Assembly: GCA_902608385.1 (NCBI GenBank)
Contig: CACLNT010000002.1
Span: 36,924-100,923 of the forward strand
From: an uncultured Pelagibacteraceae bacterium
Lineage (GTDB): Bacteria; Pseudomonadota; Alphaproteobacteria; Pelagibacterales; Pelagibacteraceae
DNA length: 64,000 bases
Direction: 5' to 3'
The notes beneath the pieces are model-generated. The model was not told the DNA's origin and searched no databases. It was given only the letters and a program-made list of their open reading frames with translations. Both the position numbers and the translations under genes were made by a program. Shown piece by piece: positions 9,307 through 17,401 of the stretch. Numbering within the stretch: position 1 is the first letter of the stretch; every line of letters starts with the position of its first letter.

Positions 9307-9526
9307 AATTTCTTGAGCTTGCTCCCTCACCTGCTAATTGAGCATCAACCAATATTATTTTTTGACCGAAATATAATTGTCCCAATTTTCTAGCAGCAGA
9401 TAAACCAGTATAACCTGCACCAATTATCAACCATTCACAATTTAAATTTGATGAAATTGTTTGAATGTTACTTCTAGGATTTAAATCATTAACCCAACTA
9501 CATCCATTATCATTAATTACTTCCAT
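9293..9526 (-). pseudogene. Truncated FAD-dependent oxidoreductase (DAO family), N-terminus only
   Basis: Only 77 codons remain. They include a tail similar to DAO-family amine oxidoreductases: LIIGAGYTGLSAARKLGQ, the FAD-binding GxGxxG loop, then VDAQLAGEGASSRN. Full-length relatives continue with a serine/glycine-phenylalanine stretch and about 350 more residues. Here the frame becomes CRHQ and stops because the DNA has switched to the xsc 3' remnant, which overlaps it out of frame. It ends 11 bases upstream of nothing useful and is not expected to make a working enzyme. Taurine dehydrogenase TauY is a DAO-family protein and would be a logical source next to xsc, but that is inference. Confidence 0.75.
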
Positions 9527-9536
9527 GATAATGAAT

Positions 9537-11375
9537 TTAATCTAATTCGAATTCTTTTGTATAGTCTTTTTTAAGATTTGGATCCTGTTTTGTTTTATCT
9601 AAAATACAATTGCCAATAACAAGATAGTCTAATTCTGTTCCCATAAAACAATTAAACGCATCAGTGGGTGTATTAACTATGGGCTCACCCCTAACATTAA
9701 AAGATGTATTAACTATAACAGGACAGCCCGTTTTTTCCTTAAATTTTGAAATTAAATCATAATAACGTTTATTATTGTTTTGACTTACTGTTTGGACTCT
9801 AGCGGAGTAATCAACATGAGTTACAGCTGGTATTTCTGATCTTTTAATATTTAGTTTATCAATTCCAAATAATTTTTTTTGCTCGCCAGTCATATTAATT
9901 TGTTTTTCTGGATTAATATTGGCCACTAACAACATGTAAGGACTATCTACATTCATATCAAACCAATCTGATAAATCTTCCTTAAGGACCGAAGGCGCAA
10001 AGGGTCTAAAACTCTCTCTATATTTTACTTTCAAATTTAAATTTTTTTGCATTTTATCAGATCTTGGGTCACCTAAAATTGATCTGCCACCCAAAGCTCT
10101 TGGACCAAATTCCATTCTTCCTTGAAACCAACCAATTACCTTTTCTTTAGATAAGTAATCAGAAGTTTTATCAATTAAGTTTTCAAAATTCATAATTTCG
10201 TAATTTGCACCTATAGATTTTAATTCTTTTTCTATTTGATCTTGAGAAAATTCTGATCCTAAGTAGGATCCTGCCATATCATCATTTGGGTTTACAACTC
10301 TTTTGTTTCCTTGATCTATATGCCATAAAGCCAAAGCTGCTCCTAATGAACCACCAGCGTCACCTGCTGCAGGTTGTATCCAAATATTATCAAAAATTTT
10401 TTCTTTAAGAATTTTACCATTAGCCACACAATTTAATGCTACTCCTCCTGCAAGACATAAATTTTTAATTCCATATTCTTTACGAATTGCTTTTGTTAAT
10501 TTTATCATTATTTCTTCAGTAACTTTTTGAATAGACGCTGCTATATCCATATGAAAATCTGTTATCTTTTCAATTTTGGTATTTCTAGGCTCTTTATCAA
10601 ATAAATTATGAAATTTTTTATTCGTCATTGTTAAGCCAGTTGTGTAGTTAAAATATTTTTGATTTAACCTAAATGAACCATCTTCTTTTATATGTATAAG
10701 TTCTTTTTTTATAATTTCAGAATATTTTGGTTTACCATACGGTGCTAAACCCATTAATTTATACTCACCACTATTTACTTTAAATCCAATATAGTAAGTA
10801 AAAGCAGAGTATAATAACCCTAATGAATGAGGAAAATGGATTTCTTTCTTTATATTAAGATTATTTCCATTTCCAATTGCCACTGTGGTTGTGGCCCATT
10901 CACCAACCCCATCTGCCGTTAAAACTATAGCTTTATCAAAAGGAGAAGGGAAAAATGCACTTGCCGCATGACTTAAGTGATGTTCTGAAAAATATATTTT
11001 TTTTGAATCTTTAAAATTTTTGTCATGTTTGTTTAAAAGATCAACTAACAATTTTTTTTGGAAAAGTTTTTCTCTTAGCCAACTAGGCATTGCTTTGGAA
11101 AATTGTAAAAAACCTTTTGGGGCCATTGCCACATAAGTTTCAAGAAGTCGTTCAAATTTTAGAAAAGGTTTTTCATAAAAAACTATCGAATCAATATCAG
11201 AAAGTTTTAAATTGGTGAATTTTAATACAAATTCTACAGCATGGTAAGGATAACCAGAGTCATGTTTTTTTCTAGTAAATCTTTCCTCTTGAGCTGCAGC
11301 GATAATTTTTCCGTTAACTATTATTGCTGCTGCACTATCATGATAAAACGCTGAAATCCCTAAAATTGATTTCAT
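9537..11375 (-). CDS. Carbamoyltransferase (NodU/CmcH/TobZ family)
   Basis: A 612-residue two-domain enzyme. The N-terminal YrdC-like/Kae1-like part starts ILGISAFYHDSAAAIIVNGK and continues AAAQEERFTRKKHD, both family hallmarks. HHLSHAASAFFPSPF near residue 132 supplies metal-binding histidines. The later GGVALNCVANGKI and MEFGPRALGGRSILGDPR motifs belong to the carbamoyl-AMP and transfer sites, and the C-terminal domain is complete. Known relatives use carbamoyl phosphate and ATP to carbamoylate sugars or natural products. It is the last gene of a four-gene minus-strand set with SGNH hydrolase, DUF5989 and SxtJ-like proteins; the acceptor is unknown. Confidence 0.9.
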   Translation of the reverse strand: MKSILGISAFYHDSAAAIIVNGKIIAAAQEERFTRKKHDSGYPYHAVEFVLKFTNLKLSDIDSIVFYEKPFLKFERLLETYVAMAPKGFLQFSKAMPSWLREKLFQKKLLVDLLNKHDKNFKDSKKIYFSEHHLSHAASAFFPSPFDKAIVLTADGVGEWATTTVAIGNGNNLNIKKEIHFPHSLGLLYSAFTYYIGFKVNSGEYKLMGLAPYGKPKYSEIIKKELIHIKEDGSFRLNQKYFNYTTGLTMTNKKFHNLFDKEPRNTKIEKITDFHMDIAASIQKVTEEIMIKLTKAIRKEYGIKNLCLAGGVALNCVANGKILKEKIFDNIWIQPAAGDAGGSLGAALALWHIDQGNKRVVNPNDDMAGSYLGSEFSQDQIEKELKSIGANYEIMNFENLIDKTSDYLSKEKVIGWFQGRMEFGPRALGGRSILGDPRSDKMQKNLNLKVKYRESFRPFAPSVLKEDLSDWFDMNVDSPYMLLVANINPEKQINMTGEQKKLFGIDKLNIKRSEIPAVTHVDYSARVQTVSQNNNKRYYDLISKFKEKTGCPVIVNTSFNVRGEPIVNTPTDAFNCFMGTELDYLVIGNCILDKTKQDPNLKKDYTKEFELD

Positions 11376-11380
11376 ATTAT

Positions 11381-12421
11381 TTAATTATTTTCCAAATAAG
11401 ATTTAAGTATATTGAATGTGAGTAAATGACCGTTATCTAACTGATGAGGTCTATCACAAAAATACCTTTCATTAGTTAGTTTAATTTTTTTGTTTTTTTC
11501 AAATAACTTAGGTAGATCAATAAATTCAGCAATATTTTTGTTTTGTTTTAAAATTTTTTTAATTGATTTATTATAGTGAATATAAAATTTATCATAATCA
11601 TCAAAAATAGGTTGTTGTAATTTTTTTTTCATAATATCTGTTTCTTCTATTAATGAAACTAGATAGAAGTCTTCTAATTTATATTTTTTACTAATTTTTA
11701 ATGCTTTATTTGTATTTATAGAAAAATTTTGAGCTGCTACCTGCATATTTTCATCACTTATTTTTGTGAATAGCTTTTCATTAATAGCTAATCTAAGTTT
11801 AACTCTATGTGCTACCTCATCTAATAAATAAAATGAAACAATATTTTTTTTAATTGTAAGGGCTAATGAGTGTAAAAAATATAATCTTTGATTTAAATCT
11901 TGGTCTGATTTTGATATTTTTAAAGATAATACATCACTATTTCTTTTTAATCCCCAATATGCAACAAATAGTTCATTAATTTTATGAGCCCAAAATATTT
12001 TAGAAGGGTATTTTTTTTCATCAATTTCTGATTCTAATACACCTAAGGAATAGTCTGATGTTTTCCCTGGTCTAGCATAATTAACAATCTTATAATTTGG
12101 ATAAATATTTTTAAGATATTGTGTCCAGTTTTTTTCGGAACAATAGCTAGTAGATGAAGAGCCTCCAAATACCCAAATTTCTTTTTTTTTGTCATTTAAA
12201 TTAGTATCAATATGAATAATTTTTTTTGGTTTAGTGGATAAATAAAATTCAAAATTACTCATATCGTTAACAATTAGAATTATATCTTTATCGAAACCGT
12301 ATTTAAATATAGAAATTTTTTTTGTGATTAAAAAAACTACAGATCTTGATAAAATTTCTAAAACTATAAAGAAAAATAAAGTTATAATAATTATGTTTAA
12401 AAAAACTTTTATTTTAGTCAT
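11381..12421 (-). CDS. SGNH/GDSL-hydrolase-like membrane-anchored protein
   Basis: A 346-residue protein with one N-terminal membrane anchor (about residues 5-27), so the bulk is probably periplasmic. SGNH-type blocks can be followed: IWVFGGSSSTSYCS (nucleophile Ser block), NYARPGKTSDYSL (Gly block), AHKINELFVAYWG (Asn block) and DRPHQLDNGHLLTFNIL near the C-terminus (Asp-His block). Such proteins remove or move acyl groups on glycans and envelope polymers. It lies 5 bases upstream of the carbamoyltransferase gene and 19 bases after the DUF5989-like gene. The spacing suggests that acylation and carbamoylation act on the same product; that is inference. Confidence 0.65.
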   Translation of the reverse strand: MTKIKVFLNIIIITLFFFIVLEILSRSVVFLITKKISIFKYGFDKDIILIVNDMSNFEFYLSTKPKKIIHIDTNLNDKKKEIWVFGGSSSTSYCSEKNWTQYLKNIYPNYKIVNYARPGKTSDYSLGVLESEIDEKKYPSKIFWAHKINELFVAYWGLKRNSDVLSLKISKSDQDLNQRLYFLHSLALTIKKNIVSFYLLDEVAHRVKLRLAINEKLFTKISDENMQVAAQNFSINTNKALKISKKYKLEDFYLVSLIEETDIMKKKLQQPIFDDYDKFYIHYNKSIKKILKQNKNIAEFIDLPKLFEKNKKIKLTNERYFCDRPHQLDNGHLLTFNILKSYLENN

Positions 12422-12440
12422 TCAAAATAATTTTTTTGAT

Positions 12441-12590
12441 TTAGAAAATTGTATAAATAAATGGAGCCACTGCCGTACCTTGGCTTAAAACAATTAACCC
12501 TCCAAAAATAACAAGCACAATGATTATTGGTAATAACCAATATTTTTTTCTTATTCTTAAAAACTCCCAAAATTCTTTAATAAATTCCAT
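12441..12590 (-). CDS. DUF5989-like small membrane protein (49 aa)
   Basis: A short gene of 49 codons plus stop. The product starts MEFIKEFWEFLRIRKKYWLL, an amphipathic positively charged lead, then has one membrane helix rich in Ile/Val and ends GTAVAPFIYTIF. This pattern (FxxEFWxFLRxRKKxWLxPI ... GxxVLxQGTAVAPFIYTLF) is what I recall for DUF5989, small proteins found beside carbamoyltransferases and SxtJ. The gene starts 1 base after the SxtJ-like stop and precedes the SGNH gene by 19 bases. The context strongly supports that it is real despite its size. Its function is unknown; a membrane scaffold or subunit role is a guess. Confidence 0.8.
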   Translation of the reverse strand: MEFIKEFWEFLRIRKKYWLLPIIIVLVIFGGLIVLSQGTAVAPFIYTIF

Positions 12591-12591
12591 C

Positions 12592-12981
12592 TTAGAACTG
12601 ATTTTTCATAGTAGATTTTATATCTTTTTTTTCAATCCAATAACTTTTTTTGTCATTTTTCTTCAATTTTATTAAATCTTTACCTAAAAATCTCATAAAT
12701 AGCCCTGTTGGAGTAACTACAAAAAAGAATATTATTCCCATTATTATAGGGGTAATAAAATTACCAAAAAAAATTCCAAACTTGAACCACATTTTATTTA
12801 ATGGGTTAAGTAATTTTGAATTTAAAATTCCTAATATTAAAAATACTAATGAAACAATTAAAGACCATAATCTTATCTCATGATCATTTGTTATTGGCCA
12901 AAATGCTATTATGCCAAATACGATTGCAAATACTATTCCGAAACTTCTATTTGAACCGATTTTAATATCTTTGCTTTTCAA
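12592..12981 (-). CDS. SxtJ-like membrane protein
   Basis: A 129-residue protein with three or four hydrophobic helices: about residues 15-30, 36-55 and 65-95. The sequence RSFGIVFAIVFGIIAFWP near the start and FGxxxGxxxTPIIMGIIFFFVVTPTGLFMR in the middle are typical of the SxtJ family, named after a gene in saxitoxin clusters but widespread next to carbamoyltransferases. The end is lysine-rich and likely cytoplasmic. It is the first gene of the minus-strand carbamoyltransferase set and begins 1 base after the xsc stop, so it may be read through from the xsc promoter. Confidence 0.75.
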   Translation of the reverse strand: MKSKDIKIGSNRSFGIVFAIVFGIIAFWPITNDHEIRLWSLIVSLVFLILGILNSKLLNPLNKMWFKFGIFFGNFITPIIMGIIFFFVVTPTGLFMRFLGKDLIKLKKNDKKSYWIEKKDIKSTMKNQF

Positions 12982-12982
12982 T

Positions 12983-14764
12983 TTAAATTACTGATTTTTG
13001 AGGTTTCATATCCTCTTTTTTTATACCGGCAACTTGAACTGGTTTTTTCATAGCATCTCTTCTAAATGGTTCACCAAGTTCTTGGTTAAGAATTACTTCA
13101 ATAAATGTTGTTATTCCTTTCTTTTGATCTTCACAAGATTGTTTGATTGCATTTGTGGTTTCTTCCATTGTTCTAACAGTTACACCTTTTAGACCACATG
13201 CAACAGCTACTTTTGCATAGCTTAATTCTGGATCAAGTTCTGTACCAACAAAATTGTCATCAAACCAAAGAATAGAGTTTCTTTTTTCTGCGCCCCATTG
13301 ATAATTTCTAAAAATAACCATTGTAATCGCTGGCCATTCTTCTCTAGCACATGAGCTCATTTCATTCATACTAATACCAAAAGCACCATCTCCTGCAAAA
13401 CCTATAACTGGTGTTTTGGGACAACCAATTTTTGCACCTAGTATTGATGGAAAACCATATCCACAAGGACCAAATAATCCTGGTGCTAAATATTTTCTTC
13501 CTTTCTCAAAAGTTGGATAAGCATTTCCTATTGCGCAATTATTTCCAATATCACTTGAAATAATAACATCATCAGGCATCCCTGCTTGAATAGCTCTCCA
13601 GGCTTTTCTTGGTGACATTCTATCTTTATCTCTTTCTCTTGCTTCTTTATTCCAAACTGTACCTTTGTCATCTTCCTCATGATCTAAACTTGATAGTTTT
13701 TGTAACCAAGCAGATTTAGTCTGATGAATTATATCTTTTCTTTTTTGTCTATCTTTATCACCTGCGTTTGAAGATAGTTGTTTTAAAAGTTGTTGTGCAA
13801 CCATTTTTGCATCACCACAAATTCCAACTGTAACCTTTTTAGTTAAACCAATTCTATCTGAATTCATATCAACTTGAATGATACTTGCATTCTTTGGCCA
13901 ATAATCAATTCCATAACCTGGTAATGTTGAAAAAGGATTTAGTCTAGTGCCTAAAGCCAAAACAACATCTGCTTTTGAAATTAACTCCATGCCAGCTTTA
14001 GATCCATTATAACCTAATGGTCCAGCTGCTAATGGATGGCTTCCAGGAAAACTGTCATTATGTTGGTATCCAGAACAAACTGGGGCATCTAATTTTTCTG
14101 CTAGTTTTTTGCAATCTTCAATCGCGTTACCTATAACCACGCCTGCTCCAGATAAAATTACTGGAAAATTTGCATTGGATAATAATTGTGCAGCTTTATT
14201 AATTGCATCAGCTCCACCTGCTTGTCTTTCTAATCTAACAATTGGTGGTAATTCAACATCAATTACTTGAGTCCAATAATCTCTTGGAACATTAATTTGC
14301 GCTGGCGCAGATCCTCTTATTGCTTTTTCAATTACTCTATTTAATACTTCTGCCATTCTTGAAGGATCTCTTACTTCTTCTTGATAACAAACCATATCTT
14401 TAAATAAATTCATTTGCTCAACTTCTTGGAAACCACCTTGTCCCATTGTTTTGTTCGCAGCTTGAGGAGTAACTAATAAAAGTGGCGTGTGATTCCAATA
14501 AGCTGTTTTAATTGGTGTAACCAATCCAGTAATCCCTGGGCCATTTTGAGCAATAACCATTGACATTTTTCCTGTTGCTCTTGAATATCCGTCAGCAATT
14601 AATCCACCATTTGTTTCATGAGCAACATCCCAAAATGTAATTCCTGCTTTAGGAAATAAATCTGAAATAGGCATAAATGCTGAACCAATAATACCAAAAG
14701 CATGTTCTATTCCGTGCATCTGAAGAACTTTTATGAAAGCTTCTTCAGTTGTCATTTTTGTCAT
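12983..14764 (-). CDS. xsc: Sulfoacetaldehyde acetyltransferase
   Basis: A 593-residue ThDP enzyme with the three usual domains: N-terminal pyrimidine-binding part (GIIGSAFMPISDLFPKAG, AHETNGGLIADGYSR with the conserved Glu region), a central Rossmann-like domain, and the C-terminal pyrophosphate domain with the GDGAFGISMNEM...N metal motif. The whole reads as Xsc rather than acetolactate synthase; the tail AGIKKEDMKPQ is also Xsc-like. It converts sulfoacetaldehyde and phosphate to acetyl phosphate and sulfite, the step that breaks the C-S bond in taurine and isethionate use. It is divergent from suyAB-like genes, and close to an apr operon that can consume the sulfite. Confidence 0.93.
   Translation of the reverse strand: MTKMTTEEAFIKVLQMHGIEHAFGIIGSAFMPISDLFPKAGITFWDVAHETNGGLIADGYSRATGKMSMVIAQNGPGITGLVTPIKTAYWNHTPLLLVTPQAANKTMGQGGFQEVEQMNLFKDMVCYQEEVRDPSRMAEVLNRVIEKAIRGSAPAQINVPRDYWTQVIDVELPPIVRLERQAGGADAINKAAQLLSNANFPVILSGAGVVIGNAIEDCKKLAEKLDAPVCSGYQHNDSFPGSHPLAAGPLGYNGSKAGMELISKADVVLALGTRLNPFSTLPGYGIDYWPKNASIIQVDMNSDRIGLTKKVTVGICGDAKMVAQQLLKQLSSNAGDKDRQKRKDIIHQTKSAWLQKLSSLDHEEDDKGTVWNKEARERDKDRMSPRKAWRAIQAGMPDDVIISSDIGNNCAIGNAYPTFEKGRKYLAPGLFGPCGYGFPSILGAKIGCPKTPVIGFAGDGAFGISMNEMSSCAREEWPAITMVIFRNYQWGAEKRNSILWFDDNFVGTELDPELSYAKVAVACGLKGVTVRTMEETTNAIKQSCEDQKKGITTFIEVILNQELGEPFRRDAMKKPVQVAGIKKEDMKPQKSVI
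12993..13012. repeat. Direct repeat, copy 2 (xsc 3' end), right of the carbamoyltransferase cassette
   Basis: This copy lies within the last codons of the intact xsc and is identical over 20 bases to 9270-9289. The distance between copies is about 3.7 kb. Confidence 0.85.
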
Positions 14765-14864
14765 ATCAATTTATTACCTTTCCAAATAATTTTATAAGTT
14801 TTTGTTTGCAAACTCGAGATTAATATATAAATTTAATGAAATTTTCTACCAAGAAATCGTCATA

Positions 14865-15152
14865 ATGGCAAAAACAGATATAATAATTCACGATGAAAAA
14901 GATAACGTTGGCGTTGTAGTTATTGAAAAAATCACTCCAAAACAAGATTGTTCATGTTGGATTATGGAAAATGATAAAACAGTAAATATTCAAGCTTTAG
15001 ACGAAATAGTCCTAGGACACAAAATTGCTATGGTTAGTCTTAATGAAGGTGATACAATTTTAAAATATGGTCATGACATTGGTAAAGTAGTTAAACCGAT
15101 AAAAAAGGGCGAACATGTACATGTTCATAATGTTAAAACTAAAAAGTGGTAA
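14865..15152 (+). CDS. suyA: Small SAF-domain subunit, SuyA-like (sulfolactate sulfo-lyase alpha)
   Basis: A 95-residue protein if translation starts at 14865 (MAKTDIIIHDEKDNVGV); an upstream in-frame ATG at 14802 would add 21 residues not typical of the family. It carries the SAF-type fold of the small altronate/sulfolactate hydro-lyase subunit: DNVGVVVIEKI and a C-terminal GHDIGKVVKPIKKGEHVHVHNV. The large subunit follows after 3 bases. UxaA-type small and large subunits also make altronate dehydratase, so sequence alone does not fix the substrate. The position opposite xsc and near aprBA favours (R)-sulfolactate sulfo-lyase, yielding pyruvate and sulfite. Confidence 0.65.
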   Translation: MAKTDIIIHDEKDNVGVVVIEKITPKQDCSCWIMENDKTVNIQALDEIVLGHKIAMVSLNEGDTILKYGHDIGKVVKPIKKGEHVHVHNVKTKKW

Positions 15153-15155
15153 TGT

Positions 15156-16322
15156 ATGGAAATTCCAAAAAGTTTTTTAGGCTATAAAAGAGAAAATGGA
15201 AGAGTTGGTACTAGAAACCACGTAGTAATTCTTCCTGTTGACGATATTTCAAATGCATGCGCCGAAGCAGTCGCAAATAATATCAAAGGTACTTTTGCAA
15301 TACCTCATGCATATGGGAGACTTCAGTTTGGTGCAGATTTAGAATTATTTTTTGACACTATGATTGGAACTGGCAAAAACCCAAATGTAGCTGCGATAAT
15401 TGTTGTTGGCATAGAACCAAAATGGACAAAAAGAATTGTTGATGAAATAGCAACTACGGGAAAACCTGTAGAAGGTTTTAGTATTGAAGGAGCTGGTGAT
15501 ATTAAAACTATAATGAAGGCGTCAAAAAAAGCACAAGAATTTTCACAGTGGGCATCTGAAAAACAAAGAGAAGAATGCCCTTTAAGTGATTTATGGATTT
15601 CTGTAAAATGTGGTGAGTCAGATACCACTTCTGGTATGGCTGCTAACCCAGCTGTAGGAAATTTAATGGACAAATTAGAACCATTAGGAGTTCATCTTTG
15701 TTTTGGTGAAACTTCAGAACTTACAGGAGCTGAAAAAGTTTGTGCTACTAGAGGAAAGACTCCTGAAATATCTAAAAAATTTATGAAAACATGGGGTGAT
15801 TACAATGATTTCATTCTGAAAGAAGCAACTAATGATCTTTCAGAAAGTCAACCTACAGCAGGTAATATTGCAGGTGGACTTACAACAATTGAAGAAAAAG
15901 CTTTTGGTAATTTTCAAAAAATTGGATCAAGAAAATTTATTGACGTGTTACCTCCAGCTGAAGAACCAAAAAAAGGTCCTGGCTTATATTTTATGGACAC
16001 ATCCTCTGCTGCTGGAGAATGTTTAACTTTACAAGCTGCTGCTGGATTTAACATTCATTTATTTCCAACAGGCCAAGGAAATATTATTGGTAATGCAATT
16101 GAACCTGTAGTTAAATTAACAGGTAATCCAAGTACAGCTGTAAACATGAAAGAACATATTGATCTAGATGTTTCAAAAATTTTAAAAAGAGAAATGAACA
16201 TGGATCAAGCTGGAGATGAATTAATAAAAACTACTATACGAGCAGCAAGTGGACGTTTAACTTGCGCAGAAGTTCTAGGTCATAAAGAATTTATTATGAC
16301 TAAACTTTTTAGAAGTGCTTAA
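15156..16322 (+). CDS. suyB: UxaA/SuyB-family large subunit (sulfolactate sulfo-lyase beta)
   Basis: A 388-residue enzyme subunit of the galactarate/altronate dehydratase-like family. It opens [32 protein letters not shown], the family start, and contains [21 protein letters not shown] (metal-site Cys region) and [24 protein letters not shown], later [20 protein letters not shown]. Length equals SuyB and altronate dehydratase large subunits. The upstream small subunit is a separate gene, as in SuyAB. The local sulfur context makes release of sulfite from 3-sulfolactate the better guess. It converges on the thioredoxin-like gene, with 2 bases between stops. Confidence 0.7.
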   Translation: MEIPKSFLGYKRENGRVGTRNHVVILPVDDISNACAEAVANNIKGTFAIPHAYGRLQFGADLELFFDTMIGTGKNPNVAAIIVVGIEPKWTKRIVDEIATTGKPVEGFSIEGAGDIKTIMKASKKAQEFSQWASEKQREECPLSDLWISVKCGESDTTSGMAANPAVGNLMDKLEPLGVHLCFGETSELTGAEKVCATRGKTPEISKKFMKTWGDYNDFILKEATNDLSESQPTAGNIAGGLTTIEEKAFGNFQKIGSRKFIDVLPPAEEPKKGPGLYFMDTSSAAGECLTLQAAAGFNIHLFPTGQGNIIGNAIEPVVKLTGNPSTAVNMKEHIDLDVSKILKREMNMDQAGDELIKTTIRAASGRLTCAEVLGHKEFIMTKLFRSA

Positions 16323-16324
16323 AT

Positions 16325-16693
16325 TTAAATTGAAGATTTTATAGCTTCGTAAATTAAATCTTTAGTTGTTTCGCCAATACTTCTGTAAACTTCTTTATTA
16401 TCTTTAAAAATCAAAAGTGTTGTTTGATATTGCACATTTAGTAAGTTAGCAATTTCTTTATTTTTTATGTCAAATGCTAAAAACTCAATATTATCAAATT
16501 CATTTTTAGCTCTATCTAAAACTTTCATCTGACTTGCACAAGATGAACAATATTTAGTCCAAGAACTTACCACCACAATCTTGCCCTCTGATTGAGCTTT
16601 ATTAAAAATTTCTTTGGTAAATGTTGTGCTTTTTTCTACGGCAAAACAATTAAATGAAATTAAAGTAAAAATTAAAATAAATATTTTTTTCAT
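16325..16693 (-). CDS. Exported thioredoxin-like protein with CSSC motif
   Basis: A 122-residue protein with a signal peptide (MKKIFILIFTLISFNCFAVE). The mature part has the thioredoxin fold with the redox pair in WTKYCSSCASQM (about residues 46-57) and the later strand region QYQTTLLIFKDNKEVYRSIG, where thioredoxins have a cis-proline; here the residue before TTLLIF is Gln-Tyr-Gln rather than Pro, so the cis-Pro is missing. It is the last gene of the apr operon and follows a cytochrome c gene. A role in thiol redox or cytochrome maturation in the periplasm is possible. Its link to sulfite oxidation is by position only. Confidence 0.7.
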   Translation of the reverse strand: MKKIFILIFTLISFNCFAVEKSTTFTKEIFNKAQSEGKIVVVSSWTKYCSSCASQMKVLDRAKNEFDNIEFLAFDIKNKEIANLLNVQYQTTLLIFKDNKEVYRSIGETTKDLIYEAIKSSI

Positions 16694-16709
16694 TATTTAA
16701 ATATATATC

Positions 16710-17030
16710 TTATTCAGCAGCAGTTATAGAGACATAATGTGCAACTGCTTCAATTTCTTGTGTCGACAATAAATCTTTATAGGGTGGCATTACGCCAATA
16801 CCATTCGTTACAGTGTTAATAACTCTGGCAATATCAGGCTTAATTTGATTTAAATTGGGGCCGATATTACCATTTGATTTTGCATCAGCTAGCGTGTGAC
16901 AAGTTGCACAATTACCTTGTTCTAAAAAAATAATTTTGCCTAGTTCCAAAATTGGATCTGATTTTACAGGTAAAAAAAACAAGTTTAAAAATAAAAAAAT
17001 TAAAAAATAAAAATAATTATTTTTTTTCAT
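16710..17030 (-). CDS. Exported class I cytochrome c (monoheme)
   Basis: Starting at 17030 gives 106 residues with a clear signal peptide (hydrophobic segment YFYFLIFLFLNLFFLP, cut before SDPILELG). A more distant ATG at 17087 would overlap the upstream gene by 50 bases and precede the signal with an unhelpful stretch, so I prefer 17030. The heme site is GNCATCH, and the distal methionine is in GIGVMPPYKD, followed by EIEAVAHYVS, the usual C-terminal helix. This is a small periplasmic electron carrier. The gene lies between the unknown 116-residue gene and the thioredoxin-like gene in the apr operon, so it could accept electrons linked to sulfur oxidation. Confidence 0.8.
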   Translation of the reverse strand: MKKNNYFYFLIFLFLNLFFLPVKSDPILELGKIIFLEQGNCATCHTLADAKSNGNIGPNLNQIKPDIARVINTVTNGIGVMPPYKDLLSTQEIEAVAHYVSITAAE

Positions 17031-17037
17031 CAAATTG

Positions 17038-17388
17038 TTAATAAATTGTTGCACCAAAAACTTTAACTTCATCATCTTCAACACCAAGCACTAAACGACC
17101 TAAAAATTCTCCAGGAACTGTATTACTAGTCTGTTTATAAAGAACCGTAACATAATTATCTCTTCTCAAACAACCAAACACCTCTCTTTTGTCAGACAAG
17201 CTAGTTAACAGTTTGTTATTAGCCCATTGCTTACCTAGTTCAACTTCGTTTGCACCAAATAACATTTGAGATGAAAAATCCTTTGTAAATGCTCCATAAT
17301 CTTTAATATTGGATGATCTAACTAAATTTTCCCAAATAGGATTAGCTATATCGATTATCTCTTGGTCTGATTTCTCAAGAAGATTCAT
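17038..17388 (-). CDS. Uncharacterised 116-residue protein in the apr operon
   Basis: I do not recognise this protein by name. It has no signal peptide or membrane helix, so it is cytoplasmic. The N-terminal helices (MNLLEKSDQEIIDIANPIWENLVRSS) followed by several beta strands (REVFGCLRRDNYVTVLYKQT, GEFLGRLVLGVEDDEVKVFG) resemble an NTF2-like/SnoaL cone fold. One cysteine lies in FGCLRR. The stop of aprA is 13 bases upstream and the cytochrome follows after 7 bases, so its membership of the sulfite operon is firm. A dedicated assembly or sulfite-handling role is a guess. Confidence 0.65.
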   Translation of the reverse strand: MNLLEKSDQEIIDIANPIWENLVRSSNIKDYGAFTKDFSSQMLFGANEVELGKQWANNKLLTSLSDKREVFGCLRRDNYVTVLYKQTSNTVPGEFLGRLVLGVEDDEVKVFGATIY

Positions 17389-17401
17389 TTCTTATTTGTT
17401 T

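Noticed and set aside
9293..9526. A functional 77-residue FAD protein
   Set aside because: Only the dinucleotide-binding start remains, with no substrate or flavin-closing part, and the end is formed by xsc debris in another frame.
9260..9526. Programmed frameshift joining the FAD fragment and the xsc tail
   Set aside because: The two parts come from unrelated protein families, so a joined product would make no sense; a deletion junction is simpler.
12650..12883. Possible gene antisense to the SxtJ-like protein
   Set aside because: The minus-strand gene has the family features and operon spacing; the opposite frame is a shadow.
14802..14864. Upstream extended start for the SuyA-like protein
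   Set aside because: The added 21 residues are not found at the start of such small subunits, and the ATG at 14865 opens the typical family sequence.
15323..15673. Long open frame antisense to suyB
   Set aside because: It lies wholly opposite a well-conserved gene and its product has no recognisable motif; base composition of the real gene explains it.
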